Shown here: positions 25,941 through 35,426 of the stretch, piece by piece
Numbering within the stretch: position 1 is the stretch's first letter
How the letters are laid out: every line of letters begins with the position of its first letter
Assembly: GCA_965371805.1 (NCBI GenBank)
Contig: CBDUZW010000012.1
Location: 29,911 to 93,910, forward strand
Origin: JAOZTV01 sp965371805
Lineage (GTDB): Bacteria > Acidobacteriota > Aminicenantia > UBA2199
DNA: 64,000 nt
Direction: 5' to 3'
Made by a program: the position numbers and the translations under genes
The notes under the pieces: model-generated
Database searches by the model: none
What the model saw: the letters and a program-made list of their open reading frames with translations, nothing else
Told to the model about the DNA's origin: nothing

Positions 25941-27416
25941 ATGAAAAACATATTTAAAGCATTTTTAATCTTTTTAATTCCATTTACGATTATCGGGCAA
26001 AATCAACCTGATTTTAACAAATTTTTCCAAAACAAAACTATGCGTATTGACTATTATTTTACAGGAAATGCACAAAATTATAACATTACATTAGACAATA
26101 TTTTTCAAACTGGAATTTGGGCTGGAAATACAAAAAGCCTCATAGATACTTTTAATAATGGCCATTATTATATTAAAGTATATGATAGAAAAACTCGTGA
26201 ATTAATTTACTCAAAAGGATTTAACTCTATCTTTAATGAATATATTACATCAAGCCCTGCAATAAAAGGAGTAAAAAAAACTTACCATAAATCTGCACTG
26301 TTTCCATATCCAAAAAGAGAGGTGATTTTTGCAATAGAAGAGAGAGATGAAAAAAATATTCTTAAACCATTATATAAGTTAGAGATTGATCCGTGTGACT
26401 ACCATATTATTAAGGAAAAATCATATAAGAGAGCAGAAATTATGGATATTATGAAAAGTGGCAACCCTGAAAAAAAAGTTGACCTGGTAATTATTGCCGA
26501 AGGGTATCGGATGGATGAAAGATCAAAATTTAAATCTGATTTAGAAAGGGTAGTAAAACATTTATTCAGTTATAAGCCTTATTCTAAAAATAAGGATAAA
26601 TTCAATATTTCCGGAATATTTGCTCCATCAGATGAAAGTGGCGTAGATCAACCACGTAAAGGTATTTTTAAAAATAGTGTCGTTAATTCATCATTTAATG
26701 CTTTAGATTTAAGCAGATATCTATTAACTGAAGATAACCGGTCTATTCATAGTTTAGCATCAAATGTGCCTTATGATTTAGTTTGTATAATGGTTAACAG
26801 TAATAGGTATGGTGGTGGTGGCATATATAATGAATACGCTATCTTTACAATTGATAACAAATTATCTGACAATGTATTTGTGCATGAATTAGGACATACT
26901 TTTGCTGGATTGGCTGATGAGTATTATTCATCAGCAGTAGTGTATGAGGATTTCTATCCAAAAGGGATTGAGCCAACAGAACCAAATATAACCTGTTTAC
27001 TTGACCCTGAGAACTTAAAATGGAAACATCTACTATCACCTGACATCAAAATACCTACTGATTGGGGGAAGAAAGAATATGATAAGATGCGATCTGACTT
27101 AAGAGTTCTTTATAAAAAAATGAGTAGAGATATTGGTATTTTAAAAAGTAAAGACAAGTCTGAAAAGAAAATTTTAAAATTAAGAAAAAAATATTATAAG
27201 AAAATTAATAAATTGCGAAAAAATGCAAGTAATTTCATTAAATATCACTCTTTGAAGAACGACGTTGGTGTATTTGAAGGTGCTGGATATTCATCAGAGG
27301 GAATATACCGTCCAATGCTTAATTGTCTAATGATCTCTAATGTAGAAAAGCAGTTTTGCATTGTTTGTCAAAATGCAATCCAGAGAATGATTGATTATTA
27401 CTGTAAAGAGAACTAG
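25941..27416 (+). CDS. M64-family (IgA peptidase type) secreted metalloprotease
   Basis: A 491-residue secreted protein. Signal peptide about residues 1-20. The catalytic domain starts at VDLVIIAEGY (about residue 178), and contains the zinc motif HELGH (315-319) within VHELGHTFAGLADEYY, the extended HExxHxxGxxDE pattern of peptidase family M64. A C-terminal CIVC pair precedes the end. The segment about 375-430 is Lys-rich and helical, probably an insertion. The family was named for a Clostridium ramosum IgA protease; most members have unknown targets. GAGGAG within the previous gene provides its ribosome binding site, so the two are coupled. Confidence 0.82.
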   Translation: MKNIFKAFLIFLIPFTIIGQNQPDFNKFFQNKTMRIDYYFTGNAQNYNITLDNIFQTGIWAGNTKSLIDTFNNGHYYIKVYDRKTRELIYSKGFNSIFNEYITSSPAIKGVKKTYHKSALFPYPKREVIFAIEERDEKNILKPLYKLEIDPCDYHIIKEKSYKRAEIMDIMKSGNPEKKVDLVIIAEGYRMDERSKFKSDLERVVKHLFSYKPYSKNKDKFNISGIFAPSDESGVDQPRKGIFKNSVVNSSFNALDLSRYLLTEDNRSIHSLASNVPYDLVCIMVNSNRYGGGGIYNEYAIFTIDNKLSDNVFVHELGHTFAGLADEYYSSAVVYEDFYPKGIEPTEPNITCLLDPENLKWKHLLSPDIKIPTDWGKKEYDKMRSDLRVLYKKMSRDIGILKSKDKSEKKILKLRKKYYKKINKLRKNASNFIKYHSLKNDVGVFEGAGYSSEGIYRPMLNCLMISNVEKQFCIVCQNAIQRMIDYYCKEN

Positions 27417-27467
27417 TCAAATAATATACAATAGATATTTATTAATAATTTGAATAAAACAAACTAT

Positions 27468-27496
27468 TTGGAAATATTATATATATAAGTTATATT
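27468..27496 (+). promoter_or_regulatory. Promoter of the U32 gene, leaderless arrangement
   Basis: TTGGAA at 27468-27473, 17-base spacer, TATATT at 27491-27496, then ACCCAA and the ATG at 27503. No Shine-Dalgarno. Confidence 0.5.
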
Positions 27497-27502
27497 ACCC
27501 AA

Positions 27503-29740
27503 ATGAAAACTAAAATAGAATTACTTGCACCTGCTGGAGATATTGATTCTATCAAAGCTGCAATCATTGCTGGTGCGGATGCTATATATTGTGGTCTGAA
27601 TAAATTTAATGCCAGAAATCGGGCAGCAAATATTATTTTTGAAGATTTAACTAGAATTTTAAAACTTGCCCATAAAAATAATTGTAAAATTTTTCTAACC
27701 CTTAATATAATTATTCTGGAAAATGAAATTTCTGCTATTATAAACTTACTGAATAAACTTATAAATACTGATATAGATGGCATAATTGTTCAGGATTTAG
27801 GTTTGTTTTATCTTTTATCCAAATATTTTAAAAACCTAAAAATACATGCATCTACTCAATTCACAACACATAATGAAGGTCAAATTAATTTCTTAAATAA
27901 ACTCAATGTTAACAGGGTTAATCTTTCAAGAGAATTAAGCATAACAGAGATAAATGGATTAACAGTATTTGCAAAAAAAAGCAATATATTAACTGAAGTC
28001 TTTGTCCATGGTTCATATTGTCTCTCTTTTTCAGGAATTTGCTATATAAGTTCTGTTCATGGAGGAAACTCTGGGAATCGTGGCAGATGCAGTCAACCTT
28101 GTAGAGAAAAATATTTAACAACTCCAGAAGGTAAAAATTTTCCTCTTAATCTTAAAGATAATTCTGCTTATTCTAATTTACAAGAACTAATTGATGCTGG
28201 AGTTGCTTCCTTAAAAATCGAAGGAAGAATGAAAAAGTTTCATTATGTCTATACAGTTATCAATTTTTGGAAAAATCAAATTCATAGATTCTATAGTAAG
28301 AAGAAGCTGAACACTGATAATAGAGACCTATATAAGGTTTTTAATCGTGGTTTTTCAAATGCATATCTATTGGGAGAGATTAATAAAGATATGTTTATTG
28401 ATAACCCAAGAGATAATTCAATTAAACATCTTTCTGACATCATTAACAAGTCTGCTAATAAAAATATTGAAAAAGAACAGATAAAACTTTATGAAGAAAA
28501 AGAAAAACTTATCATCAATATTAAAAATAAAATCAGTCAATTGAATATATCTAAATCTCCTCTCATAATAAAAATTTCTGGAAAACTGAATACCCCTTTA
28601 GAAGTATCTGTAGAAACTCCAGATAATTTCTTTACCATACTTTCAGAAGTCAATCTTGTCCATTCTAGTAAATACAATCTAGACTACAATACAATAATAA
28701 AAAGACTTAAAACCCTTAATAATTCTGAATATTATATAAAAGATTTGGAATTAAATAATATTCAACCAGGTCTTTTTGTATCTTTTAAAGAATTAACTTC
28801 AATAAAAAACAGAATTGTGTCACATTTAAATGGTTCAAAAAAAATTATTGCACCAATTATACTTCCATTTTTAGACAAAAAACCTAAGTTAATACCAAAT
28901 CCTTCTCTTTCTGTATTGATCTCTTCCAAAAATGATTTACATATTTGCGATAATACATCTGCAGATATTATTTATCAACTTCCAAATGGTTTTAAAAATG
29001 AATATACAGATTTTATAAATCTTTTTTTAGAAAACAAAAATTTAATTCCCCTGTTTCCATCTATTTTAATAGGAGAGAATTTTAAAGCTGCGACAAAGTT
29101 TCTTAAGAAGATTCAACCAGGACTTATTATCACAAATAATACCGGAATAGCGTATGAAGCTTATAAACAAGGAATCCCCTGGATCGCTGGACCTTATCTT
29201 AATATTATCAATTCCTATAGTCTTTTATGTATAAAAGAAAAGTTTAACTGTTATGGTTCATTTATTTCAAATGAGATAAATAAAAACCAGATAAAAATGA
29301 TTGTCAGTCCTGAAAATTTTAAACTTTATTATAGTATCTATCATCCAATATTACTTCTACCCAGCAGACAATGCTTATTTCATCAGATTACAGGGTGTGA
29401 TAAAGAATATACAAATGACTGTCTCGGGGAATGTGAAAGAACTTCCGCTATTACAAATCTAAATGATATTTCCTTCTTAATTGATAAACAAAAAGGCAAT
29501 TATCATGAAATCTATAATTTTACTAATTATCTTAATACACATATTACTGATATCCCAGATGTTTTTTCCAATTTTTTTATTGATTTAAGGAATATTAAAA
29601 GTAAAACAAAAATTGAATTAGATAAAGTAAAAATAATAAAACTTTTTGAAACTTTAATCTCTGGAAATTTCAATTCAAAAAACACAATAGAAAAATTTAT
29701 TCACCCCACTACTAACTCCCAATACAAAAAAGGTATCTAA
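27503..29740 (+). CDS. U32-family protein (RlhA-like 23S rRNA hydroxylation type)
   Basis: A 745-residue protein of the former peptidase U32 family. The N-terminal ELLAPAGDIDSIKAAIIAGADAIY is the family TIM-barrel start; EVFVHGSYCLSFSGIC and GNRGRCSQPCR hold the conserved cysteines thought to bind an Fe-S cluster; LKIEGRMKK follows. The C-terminal region has LLPSRQCLFHQITGC, a block seen in the longer U32 proteins with a DUF3656 region, such as RlhA (YdcP), which hydroxylates C2501 of 23S rRNA. The length (745) exceeds E. coli RlhA (about 650). The role in RNA hydroxylation is inferred from similarity; other U32 proteins act in ubiquinone synthesis or tRNA modification. It is apparently leaderless. 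Confidence 0.8.
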   Translation: MKTKIELLAPAGDIDSIKAAIIAGADAIYCGLNKFNARNRAANIIFEDLTRILKLAHKNNCKIFLTLNIIILENEISAIINLLNKLINTDIDGIIVQDLGLFYLLSKYFKNLKIHASTQFTTHNEGQINFLNKLNVNRVNLSRELSITEINGLTVFAKKSNILTEVFVHGSYCLSFSGICYISSVHGGNSGNRGRCSQPCREKYLTTPEGKNFPLNLKDNSAYSNLQELIDAGVASLKIEGRMKKFHYVYTVINFWKNQIHRFYSKKKLNTDNRDLYKVFNRGFSNAYLLGEINKDMFIDNPRDNSIKHLSDIINKSANKNIEKEQIKLYEEKEKLIINIKNKISQLNISKSPLIIKISGKLNTPLEVSVETPDNFFTILSEVNLVHSSKYNLDYNTIIKRLKTLNNSEYYIKDLELNNIQPGLFVSFKELTSIKNRIVSHLNGSKKIIAPIILPFLDKKPKLIPNPSLSVLISSKNDLHICDNTSADIIYQLPNGFKNEYTDFINLFLENKNLIPLFPSILIGENFKAATKFLKKIQPGLIITNNTGIAYEAYKQGIPWIAGPYLNIINSYSLLCIKEKFNCYGSFISNEINKNQIKMIVSPENFKLYYSIYHPILLLPSRQCLFHQITGCDKEYTNDCLGECERTSAITNLNDISFLIDKQKGNYHEIYNFTNYLNTHITDIPDVFSNFFIDLRNIKSKTKIELDKVKIIKLFETLISGNFNSKNTIEKFIHPTTNSQYKKGI

Positions 29741-29786
29741 AATAATTCAACTTTTTTTCTATACTCTTCTCAGCATTTTCTGTATA

Positions 29787-30854
29787 TTACTTTTTAATTA
29801 ATTTTAAGATTTCTTTAAATTCTTTTTCATTTTTAATGAAATCAAAATCTTTGTCATTATTAATATGAATAAGATTATTAAAACCATTTTTAATTGATTG
29901 TCTTAAATATCCTAAAGCTTTTTTCTTATCTTTTTTTTCTTTAGAATAAAAACAAGCAAGATTATAATAGGCATTGATATGATTTGGAATGATTTCTATA
30001 ACTGTAAAAAAATCTTTAACTGCTAAGTCATTTTCTCCCATGTAATAATATGAAAGCCCACGATTACAATAAGTGTCTGCATCTCTAGGGTTCATCTCTA
30101 TTATTTTTGAATAATCATTTATCGCTAGATCATAACTTTTTTTTTTTAAATAAATATACCCCCTTAGACAATAGGCATCTATGTATTTTGGATTGAGTTC
30201 TATTGTTTTTGTAAAATCCTTGATAGCAAGTTCATACTTTTTTTGAATTCCATATATATATCCACGTTTATATAGAGCATTTAAATGCAAAGGGTCTATT
30301 TTAATAACGTTTGAATAATCCTTTATAGCACTATCATATATTTTTAAAGCAAAATATACTTCACCTCTGCGAATGAATGCTTTTATAAATTTTGGATTAA
30401 GTTTAATAATCCTGGAAAAATCCTTTCTGGCCAAATCATATTTTTTTTGGGTATAATATAAAACTCCACGATTATAGTAACCATCTAAATCTAAAGAATT
30501 AAGCTCAATAACTTTTGAATAATCATTAATCGACATGTCTAAGGAATCTATTGTCTTATATATTGCTCCACGTCCTTTGTAAGCCTTAATACATTTTGGA
30601 TTAAGTTTTAATGCCCTTGAATAACATTTTAGAGCAAGATCCGATTTATTCAATTTGTGATAAGTAGAAGCTAAGTAGTAATATGATTTATAATTGTCTT
30701 TTTCTTCTACTATTGCTTTTAAAAACAGTTTGAGTGCCTTGTGATATTTTTTATTTGAAAGGGCTTTAACTCCTTTTTGACTTGTTATTTCTGACTTATT
30801 GCATGATAAAATAAGGATAATAGTCAATAATATTAGAACAAGTAATTTTCTCAT
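29787..30854 (-). CDS. TPR-repeat lipoprotein
   Basis: A 355-residue lipoprotein with lipobox LILSC (Cys18) and about eight or nine consecutive 34-residue tetratricopeptide repeats covering about residues 30-320 (units of the form DLAIKDYSKIIELNPKYIDAYxxRG). Such proteins are scaffolds for envelope complexes. The repeats are very alike, suggesting expansion by duplication. GGAGATG precedes the ATG, and a TTGAAT-17-TATATA promoter lies upstream. It converges with the U32 gene. Confidence 0.85.
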   Translation of the reverse strand: MRKLLVLILLTIILILSCNKSEITSQKGVKALSNKKYHKALKLFLKAIVEEKDNYKSYYYLASTYHKLNKSDLALKCYSRALKLNPKCIKAYKGRGAIYKTIDSLDMSINDYSKVIELNSLDLDGYYNRGVLYYTQKKYDLARKDFSRIIKLNPKFIKAFIRRGEVYFALKIYDSAIKDYSNVIKIDPLHLNALYKRGYIYGIQKKYELAIKDFTKTIELNPKYIDAYCLRGYIYLKKKSYDLAINDYSKIIEMNPRDADTYCNRGLSYYYMGENDLAVKDFFTVIEIIPNHINAYYNLACFYSKEKKDKKKALGYLRQSIKNGFNNLIHINNDKDFDFIKNEKEFKEILKLIKK

Positions 30855-30893
30855 TATACATCTCCAATATTAAATATTTTAATATCTAACAAT

Positions 30894-30922
30894 TATATAA
30901 TTTATAAACCATAAAAATTCAA
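30894..30922 (-). promoter_or_regulatory. Promoter of the TPR lipoprotein gene
   Basis: On the minus strand TTGAAT (30922-30917), 17-base spacer, TATATA (30899-30894). Confidence 0.45.
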
Positions 30923-31036
30923 CAAAAGTTTAAATAAAAATAATATTAAAAACAAAGAGATAGAATTATACTAAGAATAAATTCATTTATGTAATCAGAA
31001 AATCATAAGTTAGATTGCAGTAAACTCTTTGTGTAC

Positions 31037-32812
31037 CTACATATCATATGAAAATTGGATATATGCCCATCTTCCCGGGATCTTTACTCCGGGAATTTCT
31101 TCTATGATTGTATCGAGGACATTGTTTACTTTAAATGTAATTTTAAACTGAGAAATATCAAAGTTAAGTTTGAAATCAAGAAAATGCCCCTTAATGTTCG
31201 TATCATTTATTGTTTTAAAGTTATAGTTCGCAATTACTCTAAGTTTCTTTGTTATTGGAAAAGAAAAATTCAATTTTAAAATAAGATCAGGGTATCTTAA
31301 TCCATATTTTGATAAAAAATCAAAACTGGAATTTGTAGAATAAATCTTTTCAATACCATAATTAAACAGCACGTTAGTAATTGCAACATTATGAATAAAT
31401 TCAACTCCGTATATATCATTTTCCTTTATATTTACTGCTTTCCAGATTGGAGAATAATCCCCAGATGCATCTTTATATTTAACCCAGTCAATACTATTAT
31501 TTTGATTTCTGTAGAAAAAATTAAGATCAAGAGCATGTTTATTTTTCAAATAGGAAAATGCTATTTCATAACTATAATTTGTCTCATTTTTTAGATTTAT
31601 ATTTCCACTATTTGACGGGGAATTATAATAGAGTTCTGTAAAAGAAGGCATTCTGAAGGATTTCCCCCCATTCAATTTTAATTTAAAATAATCACTGAAA
31701 TTATAATATAATCCTGAATAAACAATAACACTTGTTTTATTTTTATTAAAAACAGTTGCACGGACTCCTGTATCGAATCCACTCTTAGAAAATGGCAAAT
31801 TCAAATTGAGAAATACTGAGCCTGATTTTCTATTGTGTAATCCCATTGATAAACTATCCATTGATTCCTGTTTGAAATCCAAACCACCAGACATCAGTAA
31901 TTTATTTATCTTATAGTCTCCAATTAAAGAAATATGATGTTGATTTGTCCTGCTTTCATTCTTGAAATAATCAATATTGTTTCTATCAAGAACAAAATAA
32001 TCATTATGAGTATTAAACGAATAATTAAAAAATAAAAAATTATTCCCAATTTTTTTCTTTACTTTAAACTGAGCAAAAACTGACTCAATCTCTTCTAGTG
32101 ATTCAAATGGTGCATAAAACCCATTGGCACCAAAATCATTCTTTTTATATCCAGTAAATGCTTCAATTTCAATATCATTTGCAGAATAAGAAACCCCACC
32201 TGTAATATTTAATATATCAAATTCTCTTCCACTATAAAATCCATCGGATTTCTTTTTATTAATACCAAATTTTAATTTAACGTTTTCAAATGTTTTTCCT
32301 AAATTAACACTGGTTGAATTAAAGTTCTTTTCTCCACCAGTGAGTGATAAACTTAGTCCAGATTTATTTTTTAAAATTATATTAATAATCCCAGAATATG
32401 CCCCACTTCCATAAGTTGTTGAGCTTCCACCTTTTATAACTTCAATCCTCTTAATATCTCGAACTTGAAACGGAAAGTCTGAATTAAAGTGTCCCGTCTG
32501 AGAATTATTATAGGGAGCTCCATTTATTAAAACCAGCACCTGTTCAAAATTTCCACCTCGCATAGAAATATCATAAATCTCTCCAGATCCACCTTTTCTA
32601 CTAATATTAAGTGTTGCAAAATTTGAAAGAATTTCAGAAATTGAATCACTCTTTAATAACTCAATCTCTCTTTCTGTAATAATTACAACATTTTTTGATT
32701 GGAGTTTACTTGTAAAAATTTTCCCAATAACCTCAATTGTTTCATATATATTTGAAAATGCCCCAAATAAAAATAAGAAAAATATTAGAAAAAATATATA
32801 AATTTTTTTCAT
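31037..32812 (-). CDS. TonB-dependent outer-membrane receptor
   Basis: A 591-residue receptor. Signal peptide about residues 1-20, then a TonB-box-like ETIEVIG, a plug domain (about 30-150: ILSNFATLNISRKGG, ISMRGGNFEQVLVLINGAPYN, IEVIKGGSSTTYGSGAYSGIINI) and a 22-strand-type barrel with the typical GKSFRMPSFTELYY motif and an aromatic C-terminal end (YIQFSYDM). The compact size and plug resemble BtuB/cobalamin-type and small siderophore receptors. With a B12-dependent MetH in the window, vitamin B12 is an attractive substrate, but this is only inference. AAGAAGG precedes the ATG. A 12-base perfect palindrome lies upstream. Confidence 0.9.
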   Translation of the reverse strand: MKKIYIFFLIFFLFLFGAFSNIYETIEVIGKIFTSKLQSKNVVIITEREIELLKSDSISEILSNFATLNISRKGGSGEIYDISMRGGNFEQVLVLINGAPYNNSQTGHFNSDFPFQVRDIKRIEVIKGGSSTTYGSGAYSGIINIILKNKSGLSLSLTGGEKNFNSTSVNLGKTFENVKLKFGINKKKSDGFYSGREFDILNITGGVSYSANDIEIEAFTGYKKNDFGANGFYAPFESLEEIESVFAQFKVKKKIGNNFLFFNYSFNTHNDYFVLDRNNIDYFKNESRTNQHHISLIGDYKINKLLMSGGLDFKQESMDSLSMGLHNRKSGSVFLNLNLPFSKSGFDTGVRATVFNKNKTSVIVYSGLYYNFSDYFKLKLNGGKSFRMPSFTELYYNSPSNSGNINLKNETNYSYEIAFSYLKNKHALDLNFFYRNQNNSIDWVKYKDASGDYSPIWKAVNIKENDIYGVEFIHNVAITNVLFNYGIEKIYSTNSSFDFLSKYGLRYPDLILKLNFSFPITKKLRVIANYNFKTINDTNIKGHFLDFKLNFDISQFKITFKVNNVLDTIIEEIPGVKIPGRWAYIQFSYDM

Positions 32813-32862
32813 TTTATTACCTTCTTCTTAATACAATTTAATTATTAAATTAAATATTATAA

Positions 32863-32874
32863 GAATCATGATTC
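32863..32874. promoter_or_regulatory. Perfect palindrome upstream of the TonB receptor gene (possible operator)
   Basis: GAATCATGATTC, a 12-base perfect dyad about 50 bases upstream of the receptor ATG and just past the end of the transglycosylase gene. Metal-dependent repressors of such receptors bind AT-rich dyads; no specific box is matched. Confidence 0.3.
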
Positions 32875-32877
32875 AAT

Positions 32878-33465
32878 TTAGTAATATATTGTGGAAATGA
32901 CTTTTTTATTATATTTAGTATTATTATATCTATATCCATTATTATACAGATGTAATGCCCTCATAATATCTCCATTTGATTTATCATAATATCTTTTAAG
33001 TATCTTTAATCCCATCTCAATATTATACTCAATATCAAAAATTTTTGAAGAATCCAGTTGCAATTCATCTTTCCATACTGAAAAATTTACCTGCATTAGT
33101 CCATAAGCACCTTGTGAAGAAACTACCTTAGGTCTAAAACTGCTTTCTGTATGTATTAAACTTAAGATTAGGTCTGGATTGAATCCATATTTTTCACTTT
33201 TGTAATAAACAACTTCTATAATTTTTGAAATAGCAGGATATTTTTTTTTTATTACATCATCTCTGTAACTTACAAGTGAAAACTCTCCCGCTTTTTTGTT
33301 TAATCTTTCTATTTCGTTGTCTTTTTTTTTTATAGATTCAGACAATTCTTTTGTATTTAATAAAAGTTCTTCTTTATCCACATCTAGTTTTTTTATATAA
33401 TCTATCATAAGAAAAGTTATTACAAACAATAATATGTTTGTAAAGATAATAACTTTTTTCCCCAT
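32878..33465 (-). CDS. Membrane-anchored lytic transglycosylase (SLT domain)
   Basis: A 195-residue protein: an N-terminal transmembrane helix (about residues 2-20), a coiled-coil linker (about 22-60) and a C-terminal SLT domain. The catalytic glutamate sits in LIHTESSFRPK, followed by SSQGAYGLMQV, the canonical soluble-transglycosylase signature, and ALHLYNNG near the end. It cleaves peptidoglycan glycan strands in the periplasm to 1,6-anhydro-muropeptides. The start at 33465 is fixed by AGGAGGGTGAT; an upstream in-frame codon (33495) precedes that site. It is transcribed in the same direction as the TonB receptor gene. Confidence 0.88.
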   Translation of the reverse strand: MGKKVIIFTNILLFVITFLMIDYIKKLDVDKEELLLNTKELSESIKKKDNEIERLNKKAGEFSLVSYRDDVIKKKYPAISKIIEVVYYKSEKYGFNPDLILSLIHTESSFRPKVVSSQGAYGLMQVNFSVWKDELQLDSSKIFDIEYNIEMGLKILKRYYDKSNGDIMRALHLYNNGYRYNNTKYNKKVISTIYY

Positions 33466-33596
33466 ATCACCCTCCTGATAATAATCTACAACCATCCCTT
33501 ATTATAGTTTTTTTTGGATTGATTCTGATTAAAATCATTTTAATTCTATCAATAAAACTATTTTATGTCAATAATTTTGAATTCTTTCAAACAATC

Positions 33597-33625
33597 TTGA
33601 CAGAATATGTGTTATTTGATAGTAT
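33597..33625 (+). promoter_or_regulatory. Promoter for the pterin-binding protein gene
   Basis: TTGACA at 33597-33602, 17-base spacer, TAGTAT at 33620-33625; leader of about 70 bases to the ATG at 33704, with AGTAGGA before it. Confidence 0.6.
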
Positions 33626-33703
33626 TCTCTATGTAAAACAGTTTAAATATAGGGTTTAAATATATGATTTTTTGTTTTACAAAAAAAAAAGAGAAGTAGG
33701 ACA

Positions 33704-34522
33704 ATGATAAAAATTATCGGAAACTCGCTAAATGCATGTAACAAAAAAGTTCTTGAGAAGATGAATAAAATGGATTTTGACTATATCCAAAGGGAAGCGC
33801 TTTTGCAACTAGAAAATGGAGCTGACTTTATTGAGATTAGTGCAACTTCGCTCCTGGATAATGAATTGCCTTTTATAATGAAAGTCATACCTGTTATTGA
33901 AAATTTAGGAGGGAAGCTTTATATTAGAAGTAAAAATATAGATATTATTATAAAGGCAATAAATACTGCAACAAAAGAGTTAATTATTGGTGACATTGAA
34001 TTTAATACAAATAAAATTGACAAATTAATTGTATATTTAAAAGAGAAAGATATAAAAATGGTTGCTCATATAGGTGATAAAGATGAGAACAAAATTTATC
34101 CAGAAAAATCATTATTAATTGCTCAGCTATTTGTGGATTATCTTTTAGATGCTGGTATAGAGAGAGATAGAATTCTTTTAGACCCAGTAGTAAAACCACT
34201 TGAAGCAAACTGTACAAATGGAAAAACTTTCCTCAATACCCTTGAGTTATTCAAACTGGATTTCCCTCAAGTAAAAACAATTGCAAAATTGTCAAATTTA
34301 TCTGATGGTATGCCCAATAGGAAAATCCTCAATTCACACTTTTTATCACTTGCAATTGAAAATGGACTTGATTATTTTGTAATAGATGCTGAAAATGAAC
34401 TAGGAAAAGCAGCTATTACTTCTACTATGTCAATCATTGGTAAAGACAGAAGTTGTAGAAACTATATAAGCTTTTGCAGAGAGAGAAAAAGTGCTAAAGA
34501 AACTAATCTTGAAAATGAATAA
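33704..34522 (+). CDS. Pterin-binding-domain methyltransferase-like protein (AcsE/MtrH-like)
   Basis: A 272-residue TIM-barrel protein of the dihydropteroate-synthase/methyltetrahydrofolate-methyltransferase superfamily. Seen: QREALLQLENGADFIEISA (the family helix ending in an acidic strand), ILLDPVVKPL, and KLSNLSDGMPNRKILNSHFL followed by AIENGLDYFVID, which corresponds to the methyl-THF:corrinoid methyltransferase signature. The classical N-terminal IGERIN of these enzymes is degenerate (IIGNSLNA). It likely binds a folate and donates methyl to a corrinoid protein, but no corrinoid partner gene is adjacent. It is separate from metH, which has its own pterin domain. Substrate and partner are unknown. 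Confidence 0.7.
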   Translation: MIKIIGNSLNACNKKVLEKMNKMDFDYIQREALLQLENGADFIEISATSLLDNELPFIMKVIPVIENLGGKLYIRSKNIDIIIKAINTATKELIIGDIEFNTNKIDKLIVYLKEKDIKMVAHIGDKDENKIYPEKSLLIAQLFVDYLLDAGIERDRILLDPVVKPLEANCTNGKTFLNTLELFKLDFPQVKTIAKLSNLSDGMPNRKILNSHFLSLAIENGLDYFVIDAENELGKAAITSTMSIIGKDRSCRNYISFCRERKSAKETNLENE

Positions 34523-34586
34523 TAGGATATGTCAGACCTTCTTATTATGCAATAATACTTAGAAATTTTAAAAGAGGAATTTTGAA

Positions 34587-35405
34587 ATGATAAAAAAAGA
34601 AAGAAAACCAAGAAAAAAAAGATTAAGAAAAGTAAATCTATCAAAACTAATGAGAATATCTTTTCTTCCTTCTGTATTTACACTTTTTAACTTATTTCTC
34701 GGCTTTGCTGCTCTAAAAAACATTATCAACCAAAACTACGTTGAAGCGTCTTACTTAATAGTTATAAGTGTCATAATGGATGGCTTTGATGGGACCGTGG
34801 CAAGGCTAACAAAAACTGAATCAGATTTTGGAATGCAGTTGGACTCTTTAGTAGATGCAATATCTTTTGGGTTAGTTCCATCCTTTTTAATTTATAGTTG
34901 GGGATTCACAAATCCAATTTCTGAAAAACTACTCGGACAGAATTATGGTAAGCTGGGACTTGTAGTAGGATTTATATATGTGAGTGCTGGTGTTATTCGA
35001 TTAGCCCGTTTTAATGTATTTAAAAATGTAGACGCTTTTCCATCAAATATTTTCATTGGACTTCCAATTCCAGGGGCTGCACTTTCAATTATTTCCTTTG
35101 TCCTTTTTATGGACAAATATATACCAACAAGACCCAATTTTTTTTATGTCATCTTTGCTGTTTTTTCTTTAATTATTGCCTATCTTATGATTTCAAATAT
35201 AAAATTCAGAACTGTAAAAAACATTGATTCAAAGCATAGCTTAATTGCCTTATTTATATTAGCATCCATTATCTCATCAGCTATATTATTTCCAAAAGAA
35301 GCTATACCGGCTATTACACTATCATATTTGTTATCACCGATTTTCTTTGTTATTTTTTCAAAAAAAAAAAATATTTCTAAAGCAAATGAAGTCGAGGATA
35401 TTTAA
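34587..35405 (+). CDS. pssA: CDP-diacylglycerol-serine O-phosphatidyltransferase
   Basis: A 272-residue inner-membrane enzyme with a Lys/Arg-rich cytosolic N-terminus and about eight hydrophobic helices. The CDP-alcohol phosphatidyltransferase motif is complete: D68-G69...A72-R73...G82...D86...D90 (DG-x2-AR-x8-G-x3-D-x3-D). It makes phosphatidylserine from CDP-diacylglycerol and serine, the precursor of phosphatidylethanolamine. AGAGGA precedes the ATG. It starts a tight run of envelope and housekeeping genes to 41.6 kb; the ABC exporter follows after 21 bases. Confidence 0.88.
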   Translation: MIKKERKPRKKRLRKVNLSKLMRISFLPSVFTLFNLFLGFAALKNIINQNYVEASYLIVISVIMDGFDGTVARLTKTESDFGMQLDSLVDAISFGLVPSFLIYSWGFTNPISEKLLGQNYGKLGLVVGFIYVSAGVIRLARFNVFKNVDAFPSNIFIGLPIPGAALSIISFVLFMDKYIPTRPNFFYVIFAVFSLIIAYLMISNIKFRTVKNIDSKHSLIALFILASIISSAILFPKEAIPAITLSYLLSPIFFVIFSKKKNISKANEVEDI

Positions 35406-35426
35406 AATTCATCAAAAAATCAGACA

